DNA of 36,757 nucleotides from Oleisolibacter albus (GTDB taxonomy: Bacteria; Pseudomonadota; Alphaproteobacteria; Azospirillales; Azospirillaceae). Of the stretch, positions 26,416 through 35,291 are shown piece by piece. Numbering within the stretch: position 1 is the stretch's first letter; the number at the start of each line of letters is the position of its first letter. The DNA lies in NCBI RefSeq assembly GCF_003336875.1, contig NZ_QGNJ01000023.1, forward strand, positions 1 through 36,757. Direction: 5' to 3'. The translations under genes and the position numbers were made by a program. The notes beneath the pieces are model-generated. The model was not told where the DNA came from and did not search any database. It saw only the letters and a list, made by a program, of their open reading frames with translations.

Positions 26416-27326
26416 GGCCGTCCCCGTTCGGCCCGGGCCAGACGGCGGGCAAGGCCGGCCAGGGCGGCGGTGGAGGAGCGGGCGAGCGCCTGCTCCGGGG
26501 CTCGGCCGAAGAACAGGCTGCGCGATGCCGTGAAGAAGCCGGCGATCTCCGCCGACAGGGGCCGGTATTGCGGGCGCACAGCCAGGAATCCGGCCACATC
26601 CGCGGCGACGAGGCGATGACCGGAGGCACGGTCGAAGGCCCGATGCAGCGCCAGGAAGGCCGCCCGCTGCGCCTCCGCCCCTGCCCCGCGCCGGTTCAGG
26701 CGGCGGATGGCCGCCGCCGCCGCAGCGAACGGACGATCGGGCCGGGCGAACGGTCCCCAGGCCCGGTGCCGGGCCAGGAGCAGCAGGGCCACCAGGGCCA
26801 GGCCAGCCGACAGGGCGGCCCGCCACTCCTGGGGGCGGACATTGATCACGGCCGCGACAGCGTCCGGCTTCATAGCCTCCGGCCGGCTCGACGCCATGAT
26901 CTCACGCAGCGGCGAGGTGACGAAGCTCCAGGCCGGAACGGTGACGCTGAGGCGCTGCCCGTCGCGCACGAACGCCAGGGTGCGCGGGGGAATGGTCATG
27001 GCCCGCGGCTCCAGCGGGGCATAGAAGGTCTGATAGGTGAACTCGATGCGGTGGAGGCGGCGCCCGTCCCGCCCCTTCTCGTCCACGACCGTCACCCCGC
27101 GCAGATCGAGCCAGTAGTCCAACGCCCCCGGCTGTGGCAGCGAGGCAGGATCGATCCGGAAGCCCTGCTCCAGCAGCACCGTGGCCCGCACCGGGATGAC
27201 ATCCCCGATCCACCAGCCATGGCTATGCGCCGGTGCCAGGATGGCCTGCTCCGCCGCCGTGGCTGACCGCGGCGGAGACAGCAGTAACAGGGCCAGCAGG
27301 GACAGGACGGGCGCGGCCGGCGTCAT
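26412..27326 (-). CDS. mxaA: MxaA, methanol dehydrogenase calcium-insertion factor
   Basis: A protein of 304 residues. A signal peptide (about 1-25, LSLLALLLLSPPRSATA) is followed by a periplasmic domain with HSHGWWIGDVIPVRATVLLE and YQTFYAPLEPRAMTIPPRTL, one membrane span near 170-185, and a cytoplasmic helical tail rich in Arg and Ala. In Methylobacterium, mxaA mutants make an inactive dehydrogenase that can be rescued by high calcium. The ATG overlaps the mxaS stop as ATGA, and the stop overlaps mxaC in the same way. Identity is supported by the sequence and by its canonical position. Confidence 0.92.
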   Translation of the reverse strand: MTPAAPVLSLLALLLLSPPRSATAAEQAILAPAHSHGWWIGDVIPVRATVLLEQGFRIDPASLPQPGALDYWLDLRGVTVVDEKGRDGRRLHRIEFTYQTFYAPLEPRAMTIPPRTLAFVRDGQRLSVTVPAWSFVTSPLREIMASSRPEAMKPDAVAAVINVRPQEWRAALSAGLALVALLLLARHRAWGPFARPDRPFAAAAAAIRRLNRRGAGAEAQRAAFLALHRAFDRASGHRLVAADVAGFLAVRPQYRPLSAEIAGFFTASRSLFFGRAPEQALARSSTAALAGLARRLARAERGRP

Positions 27327-28201
27327 GCCGCCCCCCCCTGGTCCCCCAGGGCGTCGAACAGGGCATCGACATCGATCTGATCGGTGATTTCGATCGGGGC
27401 CAGACCATGCTCGATCAGCGTGCGCCGGACCGCCTGCCGCTGCTCGTCCGCCGCCGCCCGCCAGCGTTCAGCCACGGACGGACGCATCAGCATCAGCCGG
27501 CGGCGGCCGGTTTCGAGATCGTGCAGGGTCACCAGCCCGAAAGCCGGTGATGGCGCATCGATGGCGCTGTCGCGCAGCAGAATCGGCCGGACATCGTGAA
27601 TGGCCAGCTTGTCCAGCACCAGGTCCAGCTGGTCGCGGGGAAAGGTGAAGTCGGACAGCAGCAGCACGATGGAGCGGGCGGCGGGCAGAAGATCCACCGC
27701 CTCCAGCAACCCGGCCGCTCCCGCCCCCTGCGGCTCGACGGCGGCGGTCAGCGCCGCGACGGTGGCCGCAGACCCGCGCCGCCGCAGCGCCGGCAGCAGA
27801 CTGTCGGGAAACACGCGCTCCCCGGCCAGGATCAGGCCGAAGCGGTCGCCGGACCGCTCGACGGCCGTGGCCAGACCGATACAGAGCGCCCGCGCCAGAT
27901 CGGCCCGTGACGTCCGCCCGACCGAACCCATGGAGCCGGAGAAATCCACCAGCAGGATGACCCGGGCATCCACGCTCTGCTCGACATCCCGCACCCAGAG
28001 GGTGCCGAACGGATCACGGGCCGAGGCGCGCAGGTCGAGACGGCGCGGGTCGGGCCGGTCCAGCAGGGGCACAAGCCCGGTGAAAGCGCCGCCGGCACCG
28101 CTGGCACGGCTGCGATGACGCCCGGGCCGGGCGCCGAACAGACGCCCGCGGACGCGGTAGGCGATGTCGGCGAAGCTGTCGGCCAGTCTGTCGCTGTCCA
28201 T
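27323..28201 (-). CDS. mxaS: MxaS, DUF58/VWA-like methanol oxidation protein
   Basis: A cytoplasmic-looking protein of 292 residues without signal peptide. DLRASARDPFGTLWVRDVEQ and ARVILLVDFSGSMGSVGR are typical of DUF58 proteins, and the metal-ion site is intact (Asp86, Ser88, Ser90). DUF58 proteins commonly pair with MoxR ATPases in chaperone-like assembly systems, and here the MoxR partner MxaR lies immediately upstream (10-nt gap). The ATG at 28201 has GAGGGG at good spacing; an in-frame ATG at 28273 would overlap mxaR and begins with unrelated residues. It likely forms part of the MxaR-dependent assembly machine. Confidence 0.91.
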   Translation of the reverse strand: MDSDRLADSFADIAYRVRGRLFGARPGRHRSRASGAGGAFTGLVPLLDRPDPRRLDLRASARDPFGTLWVRDVEQSVDARVILLVDFSGSMGSVGRTSRADLARALCIGLATAVERSGDRFGLILAGERVFPDSLLPALRRRGSAATVAALTAAVEPQGAGAAGLLEAVDLLPAARSIVLLLSDFTFPRDQLDLVLDKLAIHDVRPILLRDSAIDAPSPAFGLVTLHDLETGRRRLMLMRPSVAERWRAAADEQRQAVRRTLIEHGLAPIEITDQIDVDALFDALGDQGGAA

Positions 28202-28211
28202 GGCGGTCCCC

Positions 28212-29354
28212 TCAGCGCGGCGTCGGCACGGCATCGAAGACGGCCCGGCAGAGCGCGGGCATGATCTGCTCACGCCGCGCCTCGTAGGCCGGTGCCAGGA
28301 AGAGCCGGTGCGCCATCACCGGCACGAACACCAGCCGCAGATCCTCCGGCACCACATAGTCGCGCCCGTCCAGCCAGGCCGCCGCCCGTGCCGCCCGCAC
28401 CAGCGCCGAGACACCACGGGGGCTGGCACCGCCGATCACCAGCCGGTCCATGGCCACCCCGGGAAGCGAAATGCCGTGGCGATGGGGAAATTTCAGCGCC
28501 TCCCACAGGGCGAAGGTATAGGCCTCCACCTCCTCGCCGGCCTGGACATGATCCTGGATGGCGGCGGCGACGGCATTGAGCCGGCGGAAATCGATGACGG
28601 CATCCGGCAGGCCGGCGATCAGCCGGTCGGCATCATGGAACCGGGGGCTGAAGGCCAGTTGCCGGCGCAGATGCGGATCGGCGGGCGCCTCGATGCCGAT
28701 CTCCATGAAGAACCGGTCCCGCGCCGCCGCCGGCAGTTCGAAGGTCTCCTCCCGCTCCACCCGGTTGCGGTCGGCGAAGACCAGAAGGTCGGGAAAACCG
28801 TAATCCTGCTGGAAGGCACTGACGCTGCGTTCCGCCATGATGCGCAGCAGCAGCGCATGCACCTGCGGCCGGGCCCGGTTGATCTCGTTGAAGAAGAACA
28901 CGGCCAGATCCCCGCCCCGGCGCAGGATCGGCCCCGGCTGGATGCGCGGCCGCCCGTCCTCGGCCACGAAGGCAGAATACAGGATGTCGTTGGGCATCAG
29001 GTCGATGGTGCCCTCGATCCGCTCGAACGGCCCGCCGAGCGCGCGGGCGACAGCCCGCAGCAGGGTGGTCTTGCCGACACCCACATCCCCCTCCAGCAGC
29101 ACATGCCCGCGGCAGAAGACAGCAAGAACCAACAGCCGCAGCGCCTGCGCCTGACCGATGACCGCCTGGGCGACGGTCTGCTCGAAGGCCAGCGCCTGCT
29201 GGCGCCAGTGGGCGAGGTCGATGACCGGCGGTACCGGACCGGGAACCACGGGATCAAGGGGAGGATCGGAGGGCAAACGCATCGGTCCCATGCAGCAGAC
29301 GGGCCTCGGGAAAAGGGGACGAGATGCCGCCCGTGCTGATGACACGGGCAGCAT
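28212..29354 (-). CDS. mxaR: MxaR, MoxR-type AAA+ ATPase
   Basis: An AAA+ protein of up to 380 residues. Walker A is GDVGVGKT (89-96), followed by RIEGTIDLMPNDILYSAF, typical of MoxR proteins. The Walker B position reads FFFNEINRARPQVHALLL, with Asn156 where most AAA+ proteins have Asp, while Glu157 is kept. The C-terminal lid has SPRGVSALVRAARAAAWLDG. MoxR ATPases were named from this operon and act as chaperones in enzyme maturation, here of methanol dehydrogenase together with MxaS. The start is uncertain: 29354 fits the spacing after mxaI (21 nt), but ATGs at 29291 and 29282 lie before the region conserved in the family. Ribosome sites are weak for all three. Confidence 0.92.
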   Translation of the reverse strand: MLPVSSARAASRPLFPRPVCCMGPMRLPSDPPLDPVVPGPVPPVIDLAHWRQQALAFEQTVAQAVIGQAQALRLLVLAVFCRGHVLLEGDVGVGKTTLLRAVARALGGPFERIEGTIDLMPNDILYSAFVAEDGRPRIQPGPILRRGGDLAVFFFNEINRARPQVHALLLRIMAERSVSAFQQDYGFPDLLVFADRNRVEREETFELPAAARDRFFMEIGIEAPADPHLRRQLAFSPRFHDADRLIAGLPDAVIDFRRLNAVAAAIQDHVQAGEEVEAYTFALWEALKFPHRHGISLPGVAMDRLVIGGASPRGVSALVRAARAAAWLDGRDYVVPEDLRLVFVPVMAHRLFLAPAYEARREQIMPALCRAVFDAVPTPR

Positions 29355-29375
29355 CTTCCGCCGGCAGGGCGCCGG

Positions 29376-29663
29376 TCATTTCGGGATCTTGGAGACGTCG
29401 TAGACGAAGCTGCCGGTCTTCTTGAGATGCGCCACCCGCTGGGCATTGCGCTTTTCCATGGCGGCGATGGACTGCGCCTGCTTGTTCAGCTCCATCGGGT
29501 CATGCTGGGGATCGTATTTCGAACCCTGGATCTTCTCGGGATAACCCGGCTTCGGCTCCCAGCAGTTTCCCGGGGCCTTGCATTTGGTGCCGTCATAGGC
29601 CAGGGCGCCCGGCGCCAGTCCGGCGACAAGGATCGCCGCCGCAACAGCAAGATATGTCCGCAT
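29376..29663 (-). CDS. mxaI: MxaI, methanol dehydrogenase small (beta) subunit
   Basis: A protein of 95 residues: a 22-residue signal peptide ending PGALA, and a mature chain starting YDGTKCKAPGNCWEPKPGYP. The Cys28/Cys34 pair corresponds to the conserved disulfide. The Lys-rich helix MELNKQAQSIAAMEKRNAQR wraps the large subunit in known structures. The mature length of 73 residues equals that of known MxaI. GGAGGAG precedes the ATG at 29663. Presence of MxaI, which lanthanide XoxF enzymes do not need, supports an alpha2beta2 calcium-type enzyme. Confidence 0.97.
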   Translation of the reverse strand: MRTYLAVAAAILVAGLAPGALAYDGTKCKAPGNCWEPKPGYPEKIQGSKYDPQHDPMELNKQAQSIAAMEKRNAQRVAHLKKTGSFVYDVSKIPK

Positions 29664-29713
29664 GATCGCTGCTCCTCCCACAGGGTTATGGTTGAAAGAT
29701 CGATCGACGGCCG

Positions 29714-30247
29714 TCATTCGGCCGAGGCCGTCGTCTTCGGGAAGGGTTTGAAGCCTTTCCGCTGTTCCGGCGTCAGCCAGATCGCCGTGTCCGGGGCGCC
29801 GGTGTAGAAATGCCGGACCCAGCTCATGCCCAGCAGCATCTCGTCCAGGGTCAGATGGCCGTATTGCGGCCCCATCTGGCCTTTCGCACCGCCGAAGACC
29901 GTCCGGAACAGCCCGGCATCGGTGTCGTTGCCGGGATAGGTCCAATAATCGTCGTTCAGGCCGGGGCCGATCTTCCCTTCCCCGACGTGACCGTGACAGC
30001 CGGAACAGGCGGTCAGGTAGATCTCCTCGCCGCGCTTCAGCGTCGCCGGGTTTTCATTGTAGATGTTGACCCCGGTTGCCAGGAACGTCTTCACCGCCTC
30101 CGTATCCTTGCCTTCGGGAAGCGCGGAGCTCAGATCAAGCGTCTCCCCGGTGACGACATTGAAGAGCTGGATGTCGGCGACGGCGGGAAGCGACAACGCG
30201 ATTGCTGCGGCGGCACAGGCCAGACCGTAGACTCCCTTTTTCTTCAT
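29714..30247 (-). CDS. mxaG: MxaG, cytochrome cL (electron acceptor of methanol dehydrogenase)
   Basis: A periplasmic c-type cytochrome of 177 residues. The signal peptide covers about 1-24 ([20 protein letters not shown]); one haem site CSGCH lies at Cys81-Cys84-His85. Met125 in [11 protein letters not shown] is the likely sixth ligand, and [19 protein letters not shown] is characteristic of cytochrome cL. It takes electrons from PQQ in MxaF and passes them on to a class I cytochrome c and oxidase. The ATG at 30247 follows AAGGACG; upstream open frame overlaps mxaJ and is spurious. It lies 25 nt after mxaJ. Confidence 0.96.
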   Translation of the reverse strand: MKKKGVYGLACAAAAIALSLPAVADIQLFNVVTGETLDLSSALPEGKDTEAVKTFLATGVNIYNENPATLKRGEEIYLTACSGCHGHVGEGKIGPGLNDDYWTYPGNDTDAGLFRTVFGGAKGQMGPQYGHLTLDEMLLGMSWVRHFYTGAPDTAIWLTPEQRKGFKPFPKTTASAE

Positions 30248-30272
30248 TGCTTCGTCCTTCTGCGAAGGGGCA

Positions 30273-31142
30273 TCAGCTGCCCAGGGGCAAGAGGGGGATG
30301 CCTTCCTCCTCCAGGATGCGGCGGATGTCGGCGCGCACCTTGGGCAGGGCCGCGTTGATCTCGGCCAGCAGGGAGGCATCGTCCTTGCGCACCCCGATGG
30401 CCTGGGCATAGTGCAGCGGCACGATCTTTCCGTCCGGCCGGGGGATGTCGTTGTCGATGAGCTGCATGCGCACCGGCACGCCGGAGGCCTTGACATAGCG
30501 GGCCACGTCGGGGGCGAAGGCGATGGCAAGATCGGCCTCGCCGCTGGTGACTTCGCTCACCAGCCGGGCGGCTTCGACATTGTTGTAGCTGTTCCGCCGC
30601 GACTGGAAGTTGATCAGGCTGTACAGGTAGGCGGCATTGTCCTCCCATTTGCCCGTATATTTGAGGATGGTCTCTCCCGGACCATGGAAGCGGATGGCGA
30701 AGCGGCCGAGATCCGGCCGGCCGGCATCCTCCCACTTCGTCCCGGCAAACTGCCGGTCCTCGCGGCTGACGAAGACATAGCCGGTGCGGTAGATGGCATC
30801 GGTGGTCAGCATGCGCTCGTCATCCACATCGACACCGACCACCACATCGCAGGCACCGGCGTTGAGAGAGTCGCGGACCAGATAGATGGCGTACTTGTCG
30901 GTGAAGACGAACTCGGCCTTGCGGCCCATGGCCTTGGCCAGGCTGGCGGCGATCCGGTTCTCGAAGCCGGTGCCGTCGCCGCTGGAATAGGGCGCCTCCT
31001 TCGTCGAGGCACAGATGCGCAGGGCCGGCTCCTTCGCGGCGCTCGCCGCCAGGGCGGCCGAACCGCCGGTCAGGATGGCACTCAGGGTGGTGGTGACGGC
31101 AAGGCCGGCAAGCCATCGCGCACGCAGGACGGGCGCACTCAT
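30273..31142 (-). CDS. mxaJ: MxaJ, periplasmic solute-binding-like methanol oxidation protein
   Basis: A protein of 289 residues. The signal peptide starts at [16 protein letters not shown] and ends around ALAAS; the mature part is a type II periplasmic binding-protein fold with [40 protein letters not shown] and [15 protein letters not shown]. MxaJ is required for an active dehydrogenase, probably as an assembly chaperone for MxaF/MxaI. The ATG at 31142 has GGAGGA upstream and starts directly at the signal peptide; an ATG 45 nt further upstream is unlikely. It is preceded by a strong stem-loop after mxaF. Confidence 0.95.
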   Translation of the reverse strand: MSAPVLRARWLAGLAVTTTLSAILTGGSAALAASAAKEPALRICASTKEAPYSSGDGTGFENRIAASLAKAMGRKAEFVFTDKYAIYLVRDSLNAGACDVVVGVDVDDERMLTTDAIYRTGYVFVSREDRQFAGTKWEDAGRPDLGRFAIRFHGPGETILKYTGKWEDNAAYLYSLINFQSRRNSYNNVEAARLVSEVTSGEADLAIAFAPDVARYVKASGVPVRMQLIDNDIPRPDGKIVPLHYAQAIGVRKDDASLLAEINAALPKVRADIRRILEEEGIPLLPLGS

Positions 31143-31228
31143 GGATCGGGTCCTCCACTGGGCAGGGTGGGCGCTAAGCTGAAGCAACGGTTGGGCGGGG
31201 ATTGGGCGGCGGCTGTGCAGGGGCCGGC

Positions 31229-31266
31229 GGGGCGACGGCCGGTGCGCGGAGCACCGCCGTCGCCCC
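31229..31266 (-). terminator. Strong stem-loop between mxaF and mxaJ
   Basis: The arms 31229-31245 and 31251-31266 pair over 16 bp with one bulged base and a 5-nt loop. The hairpin starts 11 nt downstream of the mxaF stop and lies about 87 nt before mxaJ. There is no T tract. It can protect the mxaF transcript end and reduce readthrough, which would give much more MxaF than assembly factors. Confidence 0.7.
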
Positions 31267-31277
31267 CTTCCCGACCG

Positions 31278-33173
31278 TCAGCCGCCCTTGCGGGGCGCCC
31301 ATTCACCAACGTTGATGTCCTCGGTGTACGGGCTCTTGCCATCCAGCGAGAACACCATCACGCCGCCCCCCATCTGCGTGTAGTTCGCCAGCTTCTTGAA
31401 GGCGCCCACGGCCCCCAGACCGGCGGTCGGGTCGGTCAGGTCGAAGACCAGCCCCACACCGGGCCAGCCACCCACCCCGTAATTGATGGCCACATACTGC
31501 ACGCCCTTGTGCTCATAGGTCATGGGATGGCCGATGACGCCGGAGGGCAGCTTGAACTTCCACAGCAGCTCGCCCGTGTCGGCATTGCGGGCCTTGATGA
31601 AGCCGTCCAGCGTTCCGTAGAAGACCAGACCGCCCGCCGTGGCCATGGTCCCGCCCCAGACGGCGAAACGCTCCATGACCTCCCATTTGTAGCCGCCGGT
31701 GATGGCGTTGTAGGCCTTGACCTGCCCCAGCCCTTCATAGCCCTGACGGTCGCCCTTCGGCCCCGGATACATGTCGAGCGTGGCGCCGACGAAGAACTGG
31801 CCGGCCCGGTAGGGCAGCATGAACGGTTCCCAGTCCATGCAGATATGGTTGATGCCCATGAAGAACAGGTTGCGGGCGGGATCGAAGCTGTCGTGCCCCT
31901 GGTTGTGGTAGCCCATGGCGGAGGGACAGATATCGCGCCCCTTATGGTCCATGCGGGTGCCGAACTCCGGGTCACGCTGCGGCAGCCCGGTATCGAGCCG
32001 GACCTGTTTGACCCAGTTCACCGTCTCGTCCAGCTTATCGGCGGAGATCAGGTCGCCGCGTTCGCGGTCAAGCGTGTAGACGATGCCGTTGCGGTCGGGA
32101 TGGGTCAGCAGCCTGCGGTCGCGGCCATCCTTGTCCTTCTGTTCCGACAGCATCATGACGTTGACGCCGGCATAGTCCCATTCGTCGTGGGGGGTCTTCT
32201 GATAGCCGAACTTGGCCAGTCCGGTGTCGGGATCGCGGCCCCAGATGGTCATGGTCCATTTGTTGTCGCCCGGCCGCATCGTCTCGTTCCAGGGCGCGGG
32301 ATTGCCGGAACCGTAATAGAAGAGATCGGCCTTGGGGTCGTAGGCATACCAGCCCCAGTTGGTGCCGCCGCCGATCTTCCAGGCCTCGCCTTCCCAGGTG
32401 TTGGTGCCAAGCCCCTTCTGGCCGAAATGCGGGTTGTGGATATTGAAATCGTCGGCCAGCAGCAGTTCCTTGTCCGGACCAGTGGCATAGGCGCGCCAGA
32501 CCTGCTCCCCGGTCTTGACGTTATAGGCCGTGACATAGCCGCGGACACCCAGTTCCGCGCCGGATGAGCCGACCAGGACCAGATCCTTGACGACATAGGG
32601 CGCGATGGTCAGGGTGGAGCCGACCTTGATGTCGGAATTCTCCATCTTCCAGCGCTCGGCGCCGGTCTCGGCATCCAGCGCCACGATGTGGCCGTCCAGC
32701 TGTGTGCGCAGGATCAGCGGCCCCACATCCTTGTCGCCCGGCCAATAGGCCAGACCGCGGTTGACCACATCGCAACAGGCCACCGCCCGCGCCGTCGGGT
32801 CCTGCTTGGGCTTGTTCTGCCACAGGATCTTGCCGGGCTGGTCCAGCGACAGGGCGAAGGTGGTGTTGGGATAGGGGGAATGCACGTACATCTTCCCGCC
32901 AACGACCAGCGGCGTGCCCTCATGGCCGTGCAGAACACCGGTGGAGAACGACCAGGCGGGCCGCAGCTGCCTGACATTGTCCCGGTTGATCTGCGTCATC
33001 GGGCTGAAGTTCTGTTCGCTGTAGGTCCGGCCGGGCAGTATCCAGTTCTCATTGCTCTTCGACAGCTCGACGAGCTTGTCATTGGCCTGGACCTGGGATG
33101 ATAGAAGACAGACTCCACCGGCGAGAAGAGCTGCAACAGCGGCGTGTGACGCCGCAGTCCTGGGCAGACTCAT
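31278..33173 (-). CDS. mxaF: MxaF, PQQ-dependent methanol dehydrogenase large subunit (calcium type)
   Basis: A protein of 631 residues with a 30-residue signal peptide ending SSQVQA. It is an eight-bladed PQQ quinoprotein that oxidises methanol to formaldehyde in the periplasm. All landmark residues of M. extorquens MxaF occur at exactly +30: the vicinal disulfide Cys133-Cys134 ([10 protein letters not shown]), Glu207 and Asn291 as calcium ligands, catalytic Asp333 in [10 protein letters not shown], and Arg361. Residue 335 is Ala; lanthanide XoxF enzymes have Asp there, so this is the calcium form. GGAGG lies seven bases before the ATG. It is the first gene of a long minus-strand series and has the promoter region 33174-33529 upstream. 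PQQ synthesis genes are not in the window. Confidence 0.98.
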   Translation of the reverse strand: MSLPRTAASHAAVAALLAGGVCLLSSQVQANDKLVELSKSNENWILPGRTYSEQNFSPMTQINRDNVRQLRPAWSFSTGVLHGHEGTPLVVGGKMYVHSPYPNTTFALSLDQPGKILWQNKPKQDPTARAVACCDVVNRGLAYWPGDKDVGPLILRTQLDGHIVALDAETGAERWKMENSDIKVGSTLTIAPYVVKDLVLVGSSGAELGVRGYVTAYNVKTGEQVWRAYATGPDKELLLADDFNIHNPHFGQKGLGTNTWEGEAWKIGGGTNWGWYAYDPKADLFYYGSGNPAPWNETMRPGDNKWTMTIWGRDPDTGLAKFGYQKTPHDEWDYAGVNVMMLSEQKDKDGRDRRLLTHPDRNGIVYTLDRERGDLISADKLDETVNWVKQVRLDTGLPQRDPEFGTRMDHKGRDICPSAMGYHNQGHDSFDPARNLFFMGINHICMDWEPFMLPYRAGQFFVGATLDMYPGPKGDRQGYEGLGQVKAYNAITGGYKWEVMERFAVWGGTMATAGGLVFYGTLDGFIKARNADTGELLWKFKLPSGVIGHPMTYEHKGVQYVAINYGVGGWPGVGLVFDLTDPTAGLGAVGAFKKLANYTQMGGGVMVFSLDGKSPYTEDINVGEWAPRKGG

Positions 33174-33529
33174 CAGATTTCCTCCCCATTGTTTGTGATC
33201 TGTCCGCTCGGTTATTGGAGCGTCAGTGGCGTTCGCCCGCGATACGACGGTCCTCTCGGTGTTTGCGCCTGGGGAATCGGTGACATGGGGATGCGGGGAG
33301 TGTCTAGAGCACTATTCCGGGAGTATTCGGGAACTAGTTCCCGACTGCAGAAGGGGTGTGCATTCTTATATGTGAATACCGCCGGATGCTCGCCCCTTCG
33401 GCCATGGCAACGGGCTGCCGCGGCAAGGGGCATGCTTGTGAAGACACCGCGGATACGGTGCAGAGGGTGAGTACAGACGGGGACGACAAAACCGGATTTT
33501 TCGGGAGGGCATGAACGTAAAATGAACAA
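33174..33529 (-). promoter_or_regulatory. mxaF upstream control region
   Basis: This stretch of 356 nt without a gene lies between the porin terminator and mxaF. It ends with a strong GGGGAGGA ribosome site and contains the palindrome and repeats described separately. I could not place a convincing -35/-10 pair. Confidence 0.6.
33313..33344. promoter_or_regulatory. Palindromic operator candidate with extra half-site upstream of mxaF
   Basis: TCGGGAACTAGTTCCCGA (33327-33344) is a perfect 18-bp palindrome. A further copy of the half-site stands 11 bp away in direct orientation (TATTCCGGGA at 33313-33322 against TATTCGGGAA at 33324-33333). The three half-sites would lie on one face of the helix about 140-170 bp before the mxaF start. 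This is the form of a cooperative activator site, possibly for the NarL-type regulator encoded at the end of the operon. Confidence 0.6.
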
Positions 33530-33555
33530 GGCCGCCGGATTTCTGTCCGGCGGCC
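33530..33555 (-). terminator. Terminator of the porin gene
   Basis: A perfect 10-bp stem (GGCCGCCGGA / TCCGGCGGCC) with a 6-nt loop begins 33 nt after the porin stop. On the minus strand it is followed by TTGTTCATTTT, a fair T-rich tail for intrinsic termination. Confidence 0.75.
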
Positions 33556-33588
33556 TGTCCTGGGTCCGGGCGGTGTGCCGCCGGCCGA

Positions 33589-34950
33589 TCAGAAGGAGAT
33601 CTGCGCCCGGGCGGTCACGGTCTGGCCGTCATCCTTGCCGACGAAGCTGCCGACGCGGTTGTCGGTTTCCCACAGGATACCGTTCAGCATCAGCCGGATG
33701 AAGTCGTTGAGGTACCAGTTGACCCCCGCCGTCGCGGCCCAACCGTCGCCGCGGCTGGCCGCGTCGCCGAAGTCCAGATGCTCGTAGCGGGCCGTCAGCT
33801 CCCAGGCCCCGATGCCGCCATCCAGGACGGAGGCCTTGACCTTCGGCTTGCCGAAGGCGCCGGTGCGGGTGCTCAGCGGCGGCTTCTCACCGGTGACGAA
33901 CCAGCCGGCCGACAGGCTGGCGGCATCATAGGTGGCGTCAGGCTGCGCCGAAAGCCTGACTTCGCGCTGACCGGCCTCCGCCATGGCCCAGACCGGCCCG
34001 GCATAGCCGCCCAGTTCCGCGCCATAGCCGAGGCTGCCGGCCGCATCCAGCAGCGGCCCGCTGCCGATGCGCAGATTGCTGTTGAAGCGGCCGCCGATGG
34101 CGGTGTTGCGCGTGACGGCCAGGTGGGCACTGTCCGGCAGGTCCTCCTCGAAGGCCCAGAGACCCAGATGCAGGGCGGCGGTCTGGGTCACCACCGGATT
34201 CCAATGGCCGCGGGCCATCAGCACGAAGGCGTCGCTCTGGCTATGGTCGCCATCCACGTCGTTGCCCGTGGCGCTGACCGAAACGTGCCAGCCCTTGCCG
34301 AACAGGCGGCCCATGGTGCCGACGCCGAAGAAGCCCCGCTGCGGGATGATGGCGGTGGCGACCACATTGCGTTCCAGGAACGGGGTGGCGTCCGACGAGG
34401 TGGAACCATCGACGCTGCGGTCGTTGAACAGGTTACCGACACGGGCATCATAGCCGAGGTCGCCCATCTTGCCGCGCCAGCCCAGATAGGCCGCGACCAC
34501 GTCGATCTCGTTATCGGCGAAGTCGGCCTCGAACTGGTAGAAGAAGTGGGCGCCGATCTCACCCTCGGCACCCAGGCGCAGCGCGCGGGTGCCGGTGGTG
34601 GTCAGGTTGCGCGCGTCATAGCGGGAGCCGCTGGTGTTGTTGACATCCACCAGCACGCGGCCACGCGGCTTGAAACTCCAGGAGCCGTCCTCGCTGGTGA
34701 GCGTGGGGGCACCCTCGCCCCACACGGCCTTGATGTCGGCACTGCCGGCGGACTTGGCCGGCGCGGGTGCCGGCTTGGCGACCTTGCCTTCCACCGTGTC
34801 CAGCCGGGCACGCAGATTGGCGATCTCCTCCGCCTGGGCGCGGACGAGACGCTCCAGCTCCGTTGAGGAACTGGTGCTCTGAGCGAGTACGGGAGAGACA
34901 AGACAGGCCAAGGGCAGGGCACACCCCGCCAGGAGCAGGTATCGACGCAT
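33589..34950 (-). CDS. OprP/OprO-type outer-membrane porin
   Basis: A protein of 453 residues. The signal peptide MRRYLLLAGCALPLACLVSP ends at LAQ (24), followed by a short coiled coil (ELERLVRAQAEEIANLRARL) typical of trimeric porins with an N-terminal helix. The beta-barrel part has alternating polar/hydrophobic strands, FKPRGRVLVDVNNTSG, LRLGAEGEIGAHFFYQFEAD, and ends in Phe. The family is annotated as phosphate- or polyphosphate-selective porin, but many members carry other anions, so phosphate is not certain. The ATG at 34950 has GAGGAA upstream. Its position directly before mxaF is notable, although the terminator argues against co-transcription. Confidence 0.88.
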   Translation of the reverse strand: MRRYLLLAGCALPLACLVSPVLAQSTSSSTELERLVRAQAEEIANLRARLDTVEGKVAKPAPAPAKSAGSADIKAVWGEGAPTLTSEDGSWSFKPRGRVLVDVNNTSGSRYDARNLTTTGTRALRLGAEGEIGAHFFYQFEADFADNEIDVVAAYLGWRGKMGDLGYDARVGNLFNDRSVDGSTSSDATPFLERNVVATAIIPQRGFFGVGTMGRLFGKGWHVSVSATGNDVDGDHSQSDAFVLMARGHWNPVVTQTAALHLGLWAFEEDLPDSAHLAVTRNTAIGGRFNSNLRIGSGPLLDAAGSLGYGAELGGYAGPVWAMAEAGQREVRLSAQPDATYDAASLSAGWFVTGEKPPLSTRTGAFGKPKVKASVLDGGIGAWELTARYEHLDFGDAASRGDGWAATAGVNWYLNDFIRLMLNGILWETDNRVGSFVGKDDGQTVTARAQISF

Positions 34951-35192
34951 GGGTCGTTCCTCGGAATGACGTTCTTTGATGGATGGGGGACGGAACCGCC
35001 CCACGCCATCATTGCCGCCAGACCTGTCGCGGTTCTGTCATCTCCGCGGCCGCGAGGACTGATTACTTGCCGCTTTGCCGTCGATCCCCTTGCCCACCCG
35101 CGCCATCCTGTCGCGGCCGACCGCGGGCCGGGCACGCAGCATCGGCATGGCGAAGGCAGGAAAAGCCGCAAACCGTTGGGATGGCCTGAAAC

Positions 35193-35233
35193 GCCAACGG
35201 CCAGCCCGGTCGGGGACCGGGCTGGCCGTTGGC
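35193..35233. repeat. 19-bp perfect inverted repeat, 3-nt loop
   Basis: GCCAACGGCCAGCCCGGTC and its exact complement flank GGG. It is far more stable than needed for a normal terminator and has no T tract. It is the most distal of three hairpins following the pflB stop. Confidence 0.75.
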
Positions 35234-35249
35234 TGTCGCCACCCTACCG

Positions 35250-35278
35250 GGTCCCGATGAGCCGAACCCATCGGGACC
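35250..35278. repeat. 10-bp inverted repeat, 9-nt loop
   Basis: GGTCCCGATG / CATCGGGACC, the middle one of the three hairpins. Its arms are unrelated in sequence to the neighbouring two. Confidence 0.6.
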
Positions 35279-35291
35279 TGGCATGAGCCGT

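Noticed and set aside
30411-32567. Very long plus-strand open frame opposite mxaF/mxaJ
   Set aside because: It has no family resemblance and is rich in Gly, Ala, His and Arg; such antisense frames arise from codon bias in GC-rich DNA.
31278-33173. Methanol dehydrogenase as a lanthanide XoxF enzyme
   Set aside because: The diagnostic second Asp after the catalytic Asp is Ala (EWDYAG), and mxaI plus mxaACKL are present.
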